Part shown: in pieces, positions 33,706 to 41,314 of the stretch
Numbering within the stretch: the first letter of the stretch is position 1
How the letters are laid out: each line of letters starts with the position of its first letter
Assembly: GCF_001894825.1 (NCBI RefSeq)
Contig: NZ_BCWY01000071.1
Span: forward strand, 1 to 48,193
Length of the DNA: 48,193 nucleotides
Source of the DNA: Rhodococcus jostii NBRC 16295
Lineage (GTDB): Bacteria > Actinomycetota > Actinomycetes > Mycobacteriales > Mycobacteriaceae
Direction: 5' to 3'
Program-made: the position numbers and the translations under genes
The notes under the pieces: generated by a model
The model's database searches: none
What the model saw: only the letters and a program-made list of their open reading frames with translations
What the model was told of the DNA's origin: nothing

Positions 33706-35793
33706 GTGACTCCTACGTTCGGTGTGCTCGGCCCGGTGGTCGCGTGGGACGAGTCGGGAGACCTCGTCGATCTGAAGGGTCCGCGGCACCGGGCGGTGCT
33801 CGCCCGCCTGATCGTCGCGCGGGGACGGGTCGTTCCGGTGAGCCTCGTCGTCGACGACCTGTGGATCGACCCGCCGGCCGGAGCCAAGGGCGCCGTCCGG
33901 ACCTTCGTCTCGGCACTGCAGCGGGCGCTCGATCCGCAGCGCGCGGCCCGTTCGGCGGCGAGGCTGCTCGTCACCGAGGGTCCCGGGTACGCGCTCCGCG
34001 CCGCCCCGGAGTCCGTGGACGCGTGGCGGTTCGAGCGCGCGGTCGCGGCGGCGGCGACGGCGGCACCGACGCGGGCGCTCGCGCTGCTGGAGGAATCCCT
34101 CGGCTGGTGGCGGGGCCCGGCGTACGCGGAGTTCGCGGAGGAGTCGTGGGCCCGCGCCGAGGGGGCGCGCCTCGAGGAGCTACGACTCTCCGCGGTGGAG
34201 CGGCGGGCAGAGGCGCGGCTGGCCCTCGGACGCGCCGCCGAGGCGGTACCGGACCTCGATGCCCATGTGGCCGAACATCCTTGGAGGGAAGGGGCGTGGC
34301 GGCTGCTGGCGCTGGCCCTCTACCGGTCCGGGCGTCAGGGCGATGCGCTGGCCGTGTTGCGCCGGGCGCGTGAGCTTCTCGCCGAAAAGCTGGGAATCGA
34401 CCCGACCGCGCAGCTGACGGCCCTCGAAACCGACATCCTGCGCCGCGACGGCCGGCTCGAACTCGACCCCGGCCGGATGTGGGAACGGGCGGCCGCCGCC
34501 TACGACCGCACCGTGGCGTCCGGCGCCCGGGCGAGACTCGAATCCACGGTCGGGTTGCTCCGGAGCCTCGCGGTGGCCGGCGGCAGCGGTCTCGAGGAGG
34601 CTCGGGAGCAACGGCTCGCGACGATCACTGCGGCCGAACAACTGGGCGACCCCGAGCTCACCGCCCGCGTGATCGGAAACTTCGACGTCCCCGGCATCTG
34701 GACCCGCTCCGACGACCCGGAGCAGGCCGCCCTCGTCGTCGCGGCGGCCGAACGCGTCCTCGCACAGCTTCCCCCCGGCGACCACGACACCGCCCGCGCC
34801 CGGTTGCTGGCCACGATCGCACTGGAATCCCGCGGAACCCGCGGCGACCGCGGGTTGCAGGCCGCCCGTGAATCGGAGGAGATCGCCCGCGCGCTCGACG
34901 ACCCGGCGCTGCTCGCGTCCGCGCTGAACGGCGTCTTCATGCACACCTTCTACCGTTCGGGCCTCGCGCCCGAGCGGGACGCGATCGGCCGGCAACTGAT
35001 CACCCTGTCGGCTCGGCACGGGTTCGTGAACTTCGAGGTGCTCGGGCATCTCGTTCGCCTCCAGGCGCTCGGTGCGCTCGGGGACTTCATCGGCGCCGAC
35101 GAGCACGCTGCCGCAGCGGATGCGCTGGCCGCACGGCACGAGCGACCATTGGTGACCGTGTTCACCACGTGGTACCGGGCGATGCGTGCCGCGGCGACGG
35201 GTGCGTCCGACGCGGAGGCCGAGGCGGGCTACCGCGCCGCGGCGAAGCTGCTCGCCGGCAGCGGTATGCCCGGTCTCGAACGCGGAATCCTCCCGCTCGC
35301 GCTGCTGTGCCTGCGGGTGTCACGGGACCGGCCGGCGACGTTCGACGCCGACACCGACACCGACACCGACTGGGGACCGTACGAACCCTGGGCGCGGCCC
35401 CACCTACTGCTGGCGAACGGCCGCCCGGACGAGGCGGCGGTCGCCCTGCGGCGGGCACCCGATCCGCCGCGCGATCTCCTCGGCGAAGCCTTGTGGAGCC
35501 TGATCGCGCATGCGGCGTCCGCCGTCGGGGACCACGGCCTGCTGGAGCGCGCCCGGGCCGAATTGGCGCCTGCGGCAGGGGAAATCGCGGGGGCGGGGAG
35601 CGGGATGCTCACGGTGGGCCTTCGGCCCGTGCGAGCAGGTCGTCGGCGGACCACGTGTTCACGACGCTGTCGGCCTCGACTCCGCACCGCATCGCCCGTT
35701 CGCACCCGTACCCCTGCCAGGCGAGTTGTCCGGGGGCGTGCGCGTCGGTGTCGATCGAGAACAGGCACCCCAGATCGATGGCCAGATCGATGA
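33706..35793 (+). CDS. BTAD-domain (AfsR/SARP-like) transcriptional regulator with abnormal 3' end
   Basis: The 695-codon frame starts with an OmpR-like DNA-binding region (about 1-95; TFGVLGPVVAW, DLKGPRHRAVLARLIVARGR, VRTFVSALQRALDP). A bacterial transcriptional activation domain (about 97-245) follows, then TPR-like helices. Up to about residue 635 (AGSGMLTVG) it looks normal. The last about 60 codons are Arg/Thr/Pro-rich and lie antisense to the PHP gene (overlap 35609-35793), so the natural stop was probably lost. A DTDTDTD repeat is at residues about 549-554. It is divergent from the dehalogenase-like gene and probably regulates it. Confidence 0.75.
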   Translation: MTPTFGVLGPVVAWDESGDLVDLKGPRHRAVLARLIVARGRVVPVSLVVDDLWIDPPAGAKGAVRTFVSALQRALDPQRAARSAARLLVTEGPGYALRAAPESVDAWRFERAVAAAATAAPTRALALLEESLGWWRGPAYAEFAEESWARAEGARLEELRLSAVERRAEARLALGRAAEAVPDLDAHVAEHPWREGAWRLLALALYRSGRQGDALAVLRRARELLAEKLGIDPTAQLTALETDILRRDGRLELDPGRMWERAAAAYDRTVASGARARLESTVGLLRSLAVAGGSGLEEAREQRLATITAAEQLGDPELTARVIGNFDVPGIWTRSDDPEQAALVVAAAERVLAQLPPGDHDTARARLLATIALESRGTRGDRGLQAARESEEIARALDDPALLASALNGVFMHTFYRSGLAPERDAIGRQLITLSARHGFVNFEVLGHLVRLQALGALGDFIGADEHAAAADALAARHERPLVTVFTTWYRAMRAAATGASDAEAEAGYRAAAKLLAGSGMPGLERGILPLALLCLRVSRDRPATFDADTDTDTDWGPYEPWARPHLLLANGRPDEAAVALRRAPDPPRDLLGEALWSLIAHAASAVGDHGLLERARAELAPAAGEIAGAGSGMLTVGLRPVRAGRRRTTCSRRCRPRLRTASPVRTRTPARRVVRGRARRCRSRTGTPDRWPDR

Positions 35794-36634
35794 GGCGGCT
35801 CGGCGGGTCGCGGCGCTCGGGGCGGCTGTTGATCTCCACGGCGGTGCCGTTGTCGCGGCAGGCGGTGAACACCTTCTCCGCGTCGAACGTCGACTCCGGC
35901 CGGGTCCCGCGTCCGCCTTCGACGAGGCGCCCGGTGCAGTGCCCCAGCACGTCGACCCGCGGGTTCTCGACGGCCTTGACCATCCGACGGGTCATTGCCC
36001 CGCGCTCGGCCCGCAACTTGGAGTGCACGCTGGCGACGACGATGTCGAGTTCGTCGAGCAGATCCGGATCCTGGTCGAGCGAACCGTCGTCGAGGATGTC
36101 GACCTCGATCCCGGTGAGGATGCGGAACGGCGCGAGTTCCTCGTTCAGCTCGGCGATCACGTCCAGCTGAGACCGCAGACGCTCCGCGGACAGCCCGTTC
36201 GCGACCGTCAGCCGCGGGGAATGATCTGTCAGAGCGCAGTATTCGTGGCCGATGGCCGCCGCGCTGCGCATCATCTCGTCGATGGGACTGCCCCCGTCGG
36301 ACCAGTCCGAATGCGTGTGCAGGTCACCCTTGAGGGCCTGCCGCAGCGCACCGCCACCGATCGGCTCCGCGTTCTCCCGCAGTTCCGTGAGATACACCGG
36401 CACCCCGTCGAGAGCCTCCCGGATCACCGTCGCCGTCTTCGGTCCGATCCCCGGCAGATCCTTCCAGCTGTCGGTGCGCCGACGGACGTCCCGCTGATCC
36501 TCCGACAGTTCGGCCACCACATCGGCCGCCCGCCGGTACGCCTTCACGCGATGCGTCTCCGCCCGCGACCGTTCGAGCCAGAACGCTGTCTCGCGCAGGG
36601 CCTGCACCGGGTCCATCGGGCTGTCGGCGTCCAT
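35609..36634 (-). CDS. PHP-domain metal-dependent phosphoesterase with helix-hairpin-helix head
   Basis: The 341-residue protein combines a helical region and HhH motif (LPGIGPKTATVIREALDG, about 59-76) with a PHP domain. Metal-binding motifs are GDLHTHSDWSDGG, ALTDHSPRL, GIEVDIL, VVASVHSKL, VLGHCTGR and SIDTDAHAP. This is the C-terminal plan of DNA polymerase X, but the polymerase palm is absent, so it is a stand-alone phosphoesterase probably acting on DNA ends. The start could be ATG at 36634 or 36616. Its 3' end overlaps the convergent BTAD gene; a GGGCC-TTC-GGCCC hairpin at 35616-35628 lies just inside. Confidence 0.88.
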   Translation of the reverse strand: MDADSPMDPVQALRETAFWLERSRAETHRVKAYRRAADVVAELSEDQRDVRRRTDSWKDLPGIGPKTATVIREALDGVPVYLTELRENAEPIGGGALRQALKGDLHTHSDWSDGGSPIDEMMRSAAAIGHEYCALTDHSPRLTVANGLSAERLRSQLDVIAELNEELAPFRILTGIEVDILDDGSLDQDPDLLDELDIVVASVHSKLRAERGAMTRRMVKAVENPRVDVLGHCTGRLVEGGRGTRPESTFDAEKVFTACRDNGTAVEINSRPERRDPPSRLIDLAIDLGCLFSIDTDAHAPGQLAWQGYGCERAMRCGVEADSVVNTWSADDLLARAEGPP

Positions 36635-36661
36635 GACTCCAGTGTTGCGCCCACCCGGACG

Positions 36662-37537
36662 TCACCGCAACGCTTCGCGCGCCCCGTCCCGGACCGCGGT
36701 GGTGAGCGCCGCGAGAATGGGCGAATCCAGCTTCCACCGCTGCCAGTACAGCGGGACGTCGACGGGGCGGGCCGGGTCGAGTTCGACGAGCCCGTGGGCG
36801 TCGCCGGTGTGCAACTCCGGCAGCAGCCCCCAGCCCAGTCCGTAGCGGACGGCGTCGGAGAACGCCGAAGACCCGGGGACGAAATGCCTCGGCGGCTGCA
36901 GCCGGCGCCGCGTGAAACCGCGCAGGAACCGGGACTGCAGTTCGTCCTTGCGGTCGAAGTCGAGCATCGGGGCCACCGCGAGGGCGTCCGCCGTGGGGCC
37001 GTCGGGTAGCCAGCGGTCGGCGAAGTCCCGGCTGCACAGCGCGCGGTACCGCATCGACCCCAGTTTCTCGACGGTGCAGCCCTGGACCGCCTCCGGAACA
37101 GAGGTCACCGCGGCCATCACCGTGCCCTCCCGCAGCAGGGTGGTCGAGTGGAATTCGTCTTCCCGATGCAGGTCGAACAGCGCCCGATGTTCCGGCGCCA
37201 GCCGGGCGAGGGCCGGAATCATCCACGTGGACAGTGAATCCGCGTTGACGACCAGCGACAGCGTGCTCGTCGTCGCCTCCTCGGGGTTGAGGGACGACAT
37301 GGCCTCGCGCTCGAGATGCGCCATCTGTCGGGCGAGCGTGAGCACGACGTGCCCGGACTCGGTGGCCCGGACCGGCTTGGCCCGCTGCACCAGGACGCGT
37401 CCCACCTGCTGCTCGAGCGCCTTGATCCGCTGGCTCACCGCGGACGGCGTGATGTGCAGGACGCGCGCGGCGGCGTCGAAGGTGCCCTCGTCGATCACGG
37501 CGGCGAACGTGCGCAGGGCAGCCAGGTCCAGATCCAT
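36662..37537 (-). CDS. LysR-family regulator of the ArgP/LysG type
   Basis: The 291-residue protein has an N-terminal LysR helix-turn-helix (LAALRTFAAVIDEGTFDAAA, RVLHITPSAVSQRIKALEQQ) and an effector domain. In the ArgP/LysG subgroup the protein senses lysine or arginine and activates an exporter gene lying divergently, and exactly that gene (LysE family) starts at 37610 here. The frame stays open far upstream; ATG at 37537 is chosen because homology starts at LDLAALRTF and the AT-rich control region lies beyond it. The 72-bp shared gap is described separately. Confidence 0.9.
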   Translation of the reverse strand: MDLDLAALRTFAAVIDEGTFDAAARVLHITPSAVSQRIKALEQQVGRVLVQRAKPVRATESGHVVLTLARQMAHLEREAMSSLNPEEATTSTLSLVVNADSLSTWMIPALARLAPEHRALFDLHREDEFHSTTLLREGTVMAAVTSVPEAVQGCTVEKLGSMRYRALCSRDFADRWLPDGPTADALAVAPMLDFDRKDELQSRFLRGFTRRRLQPPRHFVPGSSAFSDAVRYGLGWGLLPELHTGDAHGLVELDPARPVDVPLYWQRWKLDSPILAALTTAVRDGAREALR

Positions 37538-37609
37538 ATGAAGCAATGCTAATGGCAATGAAGGATAATTAGCTGGATTGATGATCGTCCGGTTCGTAGC
37601 GTGGTTCTC
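37538..37609. promoter_or_regulatory. divergent control region of the LysR and LysE genes
   Basis: This AT-rich 72-bp gap contains TGCTAATGGCAATGAAGG and GATAATTAGC, suitable for the T-N11-A LysR-type operator and the exporter -10 element. The regulator probably binds here with lysine or arginine as effector. Exact boxes are not assigned. Confidence 0.5.
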
Positions 37610-38230
37610 ATGCACCTCACCCCTGGCCTGCTCACGGCGGCCGCCGGCTTCGGCACCGGACTGTCGCTGATCGTCGCGATCGGCGCGCAGAACGCGTTCG
37701 TCCTGCGGCAGGGGATCGTGCGACGACACGTCCTTCCGGTGGTCGTGCTGTGCGCGGTCTCGGACGTGGTGCTCATCGCCGTCGGGATCAGCGGGATCGC
37801 GGCCGTCCTCGCGCACGCCCCGACCGCCATCACCGTGATTCGCTGGGCCGGAGCGGCATTCCTCGTCTGCTACGCCGTGTTCGCGGCTCGTCGCGCCCTC
37901 CGTCCCGGCGCCCTCGATGCCACGCAGGAAGTCGGGTCGGCGACCCTCGCGACGTCGGTGCTCACCTGCCTCGCACTCACCTGGCTCAACCCGCACGTCT
38001 ACCTCGACACGGTGCTGATGCTCGGTTCGGTGGCCAACAACCAGGGCGAATCGGGACGGTGGGTGTTCGGTCTCGGCGCCGCCACCGCAAGCGTCGCCTG
38101 GTTCCTCACGCTCGGATACGGTGCCCAGTTCCTGCACCGCGTCTTCGCCCGTCCCGGCGCGTGGCGCGTGCTCGACGCCGGCATCGCCGCACTGATGCTC
38201 ACCCTCGGCATCACCCTCGTCGCCGGCTAA
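37610..38230 (+). CDS. LysE/ArgO-family amino acid exporter
   Basis: The 206-residue membrane protein has about six hydrophobic segments and the exporter signature SLIVAIGAQNAFVLRQGI in helix 1-2, plus TWLNPHVYLDTVLMLGSVAN later. The family exports lysine and arginine to avoid toxic accumulation during peptide catabolism. The ATG at 37610 is in frame with a GTG at 37601; either is possible. Divergent from an ArgP/LysG-like regulator, the classic lysG-lysE arrangement, so regulation by basic amino acids is expected. Confidence 0.92.
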   Translation: MHLTPGLLTAAAGFGTGLSLIVAIGAQNAFVLRQGIVRRHVLPVVVLCAVSDVVLIAVGISGIAAVLAHAPTAITVIRWAGAAFLVCYAVFAARRALRPGALDATQEVGSATLATSVLTCLALTWLNPHVYLDTVLMLGSVANNQGESGRWVFGLGAATASVAWFLTLGYGAQFLHRVFARPGAWRVLDAGIAALMLTLGITLVAG

Positions 38231-38238
38231 TACCCCCA

Positions 38239-38286
38239 GTCAACATTTGGTTGACAAGATCCTGGTTGTCAACAAATACTTGACAC
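38239..38286. promoter_or_regulatory. cluster of GTCAAC/GTTGAC dyads before the HTH gene
   Basis: GTCAAC-ATTTG-GTTGAC (38239-38255) and the near-mirror pair ATTTGGTTGACAA (38245-38257) with TTGTCAACAAAT (38266-38277), followed by TTGACAC just before the ATG, give four half-sites in alternating orientation. No ribosome binding site separates them from the start at 38287. An autoregulatory operator and leaderless start are likely. Confidence 0.65.
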
Positions 38287-38868
38287 ATGTCGGATGCCGC
38301 GCTCACCCAGCTGCTGTCGGACGCCATTTCCCAGGCGGACCCCGAGATCGACGGGGCGCTCGACCACGACCCGGCCGCCTACCTGGCCCTCGTCCGGCTC
38401 ACCTCGCAGGCCCGGGAGTCGGTCGACGAACTGCTGGTCTCCGCCATCGCGGCCGCCCGGTCCGCCGGACACAGCTGGGACACGATCGGCGCCGCCCTCG
38501 GCATGTCGCGGCAAGCGGCGCAACAACGGTTCGGCAAGCGGATCGGCGACGCGCCCGAGGCAGACCCGGAGGGCCGCACCCGCCAACTCACCCCGCTCAC
38601 CGCCTTCAACGAGATGCGCATCCTCAACCACGCCGGCTCGTACGGCTGGCACTCCGTCGGCTTCGGCACCCTCTTCCACACCGTCCGCAAGTCCGAGGAG
38701 CAGTGGGAGCACACCCGCGTGTCAGCGTTGGCGAGCCGCCAGAAACTCGAGGCCGACGGCTGGCAGAAGGTCGGGACGCTGTGGTTCCCGTGGGCATATT
38801 TCAAGCGCCCGTTGGGCATTCCCGCACTCCCCGAACCGGTGAGCGGCGACTACCTGATGGTACCGTGA
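38287..38868 (+). CDS. HTH-containing protein of unknown function
   Basis: The 193-residue protein has an acidic N-terminus, a helix-turn-helix in AGHSWDTIGAALGMSRQAAQ (about 66-87, followed by QRFGKRIG), and a C-terminal domain with conserved-looking aromatic residues (NHAGSYGWHSVGFGTLFHTV, EADGWQKVGTLWFPWAYFKR). It is probably DNA-binding and autoregulated through the dyads at 38239-38286. It overlaps the next gene by one base, so the two are a translationally coupled pair. I do not recognise the C-terminal domain. Confidence 0.75.
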   Translation: MSDAALTQLLSDAISQADPEIDGALDHDPAAYLALVRLTSQARESVDELLVSAIAAARSAGHSWDTIGAALGMSRQAAQQRFGKRIGDAPEADPEGRTRQLTPLTAFNEMRILNHAGSYGWHSVGFGTLFHTVRKSEEQWEHTRVSALASRQKLEADGWQKVGTLWFPWAYFKRPLGIPALPEPVSGDYLMVP

Positions 38869-39278
38869 TGGACGCCGTCGCACGATTCGCGGCCGCCCGG
38901 GTCGCGCGGCTCGCCACCGTCGGGTCGGACGGCGTGCCCCACCTGGTTCCCCTCGTCTTCGCGCTCGACACCGACACGATCTACTCCTGCGTCGACCACA
39001 AACCGAAGCGCACCACGGCATTACGCCGTCTGAGGAACATCTCCGCCAACCCCGCCGTCACACTGCTCGTGGATCACTACGACGAGAACTGGGACCACCT
39101 GTGGTGGGTCCGCGTCGACGGCCGGGCCGAGATCCTCGAACCCGGCTCCGCCGAGGGCACCACCGCCATCGACGTTCTCGCCGCGAAGTATCCGCAGTAC
39201 GTCGAGCGGCGCCCCGACGGGCCCGTCGTCGCCATCCGCGACCTGTCCTGGCACCACTGGTATGCCTTCGGCCTGTGA
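38868..39278 (+). CDS. pyridoxamine-oxidase-fold, probably F420-dependent, oxidoreductase
   Basis: The 136-residue protein is a split-beta-barrel flavin/F420-binding protein (ARVARLATVGSDGVPHLVPL, VDHKPKRTTALRRLRNI, VTLLVDHYDENWDHLWWVRV). The short PPOX-class F420 family of actinobacteria has this length and sequence style; members reduce biliverdin or unidentified substrates with F420H2. FMN as cofactor cannot be excluded. Its ATG overlaps the stop of the preceding HTH gene (TGATG) and its own stop lies inside the 40-bp palindrome at 39275-39314. Confidence 0.82.
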   Translation: MDAVARFAAARVARLATVGSDGVPHLVPLVFALDTDTIYSCVDHKPKRTTALRRLRNISANPAVTLLVDHYDENWDHLWWVRVDGRAEILEPGSAEGTTAIDVLAAKYPQYVERRPDGPVVAIRDLSWHHWYAFGL

Positions 39279-39314
39279 GTACTTAACAACCGCCCGCGGT
39301 TAACAAGTACTCAC
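39275..39314. repeat. 40-bp palindrome, second (imperfect) copy
   Basis: The right arm GCGGTTAACAAGTACTCAC is identical to that at 20702-20720. The left arm differs at three bases and the centre is CC instead of GG. It overlaps the stop codon of the F420-type gene and probably acts as its terminator. Confidence 0.85.
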
Positions 39315-39334
39315 GGGGCGCTAGCCTCGACGGC

Positions 39335-40003
39335 ATGCCCACAGCCCTGATCACCGGTGCGAGCCGTGGCCTCGGAGCCGCTGTCGCCCGCGAACTCGCA
39401 CCGACCCACGACCTCCTGCTCGGCGCCCGGTCGGCGGGTTCGCTGGACGGCATCCTCGCGGAGCTGCCCTCCGCGGCGCCGTGGCCCGTCGACCTGACCG
39501 ACTACGACGCGGTGGCGGCGGCGTGCGCCCCAATCGATCGACTCGACGTCCTCGTCCACAACGCCGGCGTCGCCGACCTCGCGACAGTCGGGGAGTCGAC
39601 CGTCGAACAGTGGCGGCACACGCTCGAGGCGAACGTGATCGCGGTGGCCGAACTGACCCGACTGCTGCTGCCCGCCCTGCGCGCCGCCGGCGGCCACGTC
39701 GTCCTGATCAACTCGGGTGCGGGGATCCGCGCGAACGCCGGCTGGGCGTCGTATGCGGCGAGCAAGTTCGCCCTGCGGGCGTTCGGGGACGCGCTGCGCC
39801 TCGAGGAGCCGTTACTGCGCGTCACGTCAATTCACCCCGGGCGGATCGACACCGATATGCAGCGCGCGATCGTGGCCGGCGAGGGCGACGAGTACCGGCC
39901 GGAGAAATATCTGCAGCCGTCGACCGTCGCGAAAGCCGTGCTCAACGCCGTGGAGACACCCCGCGATGCGCACCCCACAGAAGTCGTGCTGCGGGTGCGC
40001 TGA
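39335..40003 (+). CDS. short-chain dehydrogenase/reductase
   Basis: The 222-residue classical SDR has the nucleotide-binding GASRGLGAA at residues 8-16, NAG in the fourth strand, the catalytic serine in INSGAG, and YAASK with catalytic Tyr and Lys. A C-terminal SIHPGRIDTDM segment follows. It would oxidise or reduce a hydroxyl/carbonyl with NAD(P). The glycine pattern and acidic residues do not fix the cofactor. ATG at 39335 lies 20 bp past the palindrome. It appears to be transcribed alone; substrate unknown. Confidence 0.9.
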   Translation: MPTALITGASRGLGAAVARELAPTHDLLLGARSAGSLDGILAELPSAAPWPVDLTDYDAVAAACAPIDRLDVLVHNAGVADLATVGESTVEQWRHTLEANVIAVAELTRLLLPALRAAGGHVVLINSGAGIRANAGWASYAASKFALRAFGDALRLEEPLLRVTSIHPGRIDTDMQRAIVAGEGDEYRPEKYLQPSTVAKAVLNAVETPRDAHPTEVVLRVR

Positions 40004-40018
40004 CAGCGAAGAAACCTG

Positions 40019-40034
40019 CGTGAGATAGATCACA
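40019..40034. promoter_or_regulatory. putative GlxR/Crp (cAMP-CRP) binding site
   Basis: CGTGAGATAGATCACA matches the actinobacterial CRP consensus TGTGANNTANNTCACA at all but the first base. It lies 123 bp upstream of the small acidic protein gene and 16 bp past the SDR stop. A further dyad GATCACAG/TGATCTCAC extends to 40045. Confidence 0.65.
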
Positions 40035-40156
40035 GATTGATCTCACAGAAAGGCTTTAAGCTGCTCACAATTAGTCGCCCTACAGTTCTTCTCATCAGCA
40101 GAGGTCGCAAACGTGAGTCAGGTTCTCCGAGCTGACTCCCAGGAGGTATCCCCACG

Positions 40157-40498
40157 ATGAACACCGACCAGCGTATGCACAGCGACACCGTCGTCGCAGT
40201 CGACGGCGACGTCTTCGCAACGATGTTCACTCTCGATCTCGGTGACGGCGAGGTCGATCGCGAAGCAGTCGAGCGGATCCACGACGGCGACTTCGACGAG
40301 TGGATCGAGGCGGCCGCACGGTCCGGTCTGTTCACCCCCCAGGCGGTCGCGTCGCTCGTGCAGACGTGGCAGGAGAACCCGAAGACCCTGTTCGACGCCC
40401 TGCTCGTCGACGCCGACGAGATGACCCACAAGCGCTACGCGATCATCTGGGACGCGCTCGACGACGCCGACTCGTTCGAGACGGTCGAGTACGCCTGA
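40157..40498 (+). CDS. small acidic protein of unknown function
   Basis: The 113-residue protein is strongly acidic (Asp/Glu-rich, few Lys), without membrane segments or cysteines, with EAVERIHDGDFDEWIEAAAR and a C-terminal half TWQENPKTLFDALLVDADEM then HKRYAIIWDALDDADSFETV. AGGAGG sits at good distance from the ATG at 40157. A strong CRP-type site lies upstream, suggesting control by cAMP/carbon status. It converges tail to tail with the mycothiol-type gene. I do not recognise the family. Confidence 0.75.
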   Translation: MNTDQRMHSDTVVAVDGDVFATMFTLDLGDGEVDREAVERIHDGDFDEWIEAAARSGLFTPQAVASLVQTWQENPKTLFDALLVDADEMTHKRYAIIWDALDDADSFETVEYA

Positions 40499-40501
40499 CG
40501 G

Positions 40502-41152
40502 TCAGAACGGCCACGCGGGAACCGGCGGCAAGCCCTCCCGCGTGGGGCGCCCGATCAGCCAGGCCAGCAGTTCGGTGCGCGGCAGTTCCGGCACCGTGAC
40601 GTCCGGATGCTCCGCCGCCAGCGCGGGCAGCTCCGACTCCAGCGTGTGCTCCACGAACGTTTCCGGCCACTCGGCTGCCGTGCGGTCCAGGCCCAGGTCG
40701 ACGTGGTGGATCTCGAGCTCACGCCACCGCAGAACCGGCACCTGACGCGCCGGCACCTGTCTACGCCAGTTCACCGGCGTCTCGTACCGGTCCTCGGTGA
40801 TCCGGCTCAGCGACTCGATCACCCGCCGTCCCGCGAAGCGGAAATCGGCCACCAGCAGTTCCGCCGGACGTCCGGCCCCCTCCTCGATCGCCGCGGCCCG
40901 CGCCGCCGGTCCACCCGGATACATCTCGGGCGCCGCCTCACCGGTGATCACCCCGACGGCGAACCGATGAAGCGCATCCGCATTTCTCGCGAGGTGCGTG
41001 ATCACGTGCCCCCGACTCCACCCCGGCAGCAGCGACGGCTCCCGCGCCTGATCGTCGGTCACCCCCTCCAGCGTCGCCTCGACCGCCGTCTGCGATTCGG
41101 CGACGGCATCGAGCAGTTCGGCAAACGACAGTGCAGCACGCGGCGACGTCAT
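40502..41152 (-). CDS. maleylpyruvate-isomerase/DinB-like mycothiol-dependent-type protein
   Basis: The 216-residue protein has the mycothiol maleylpyruvate isomerase N-terminal domain pattern: SLLPGWSRGHVITHLARNAD (metal-binding His), then WRELEIHHVDLGL with further His residues, and a C-terminal ELLAWLIGRPTREGLPP. Such actinobacterial proteins are thiol- and metal-dependent transferases or isomerases. The true substrate here is not known. ATG at 41152 gives a normal length. It converges on the small acidic gene with 3 bp between the stop codons (40498/40502). Confidence 0.85.
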   Translation of the reverse strand: MTSPRAALSFAELLDAVAESQTAVEATLEGVTDDQAREPSLLPGWSRGHVITHLARNADALHRFAVGVITGEAAPEMYPGGPAARAAAIEEGAGRPAELLVADFRFAGRRVIESLSRITEDRYETPVNWRRQVPARQVPVLRWRELEIHHVDLGLDRTAAEWPETFVEHTLESELPALAAEHPDVTVPELPRTELLAWLIGRPTREGLPPVPAWPF

Positions 41153-41314
41153 GCCGACGATGCTAGGCGATGCCACCCACAGCCCACCCCTGCGACGAAC
41201 CCGCGGGATTCCGATTACGGAACGGTGACGATCGGAGCCCGGTATGGGCAATTCGGACGTTCGACCCGATACTGAGATCGACTGGTGGACAACGTGGTTG
41301 AAAGGTGGTGTGTG

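Noticed and set aside
36662..38137. Extended reverse frame (491 codons) ending in the LysR gene
   Set aside because: Only the last 291 codons are LysR-like; the upstream part is antisense to the LysE gene, so the start at 37537 was used.
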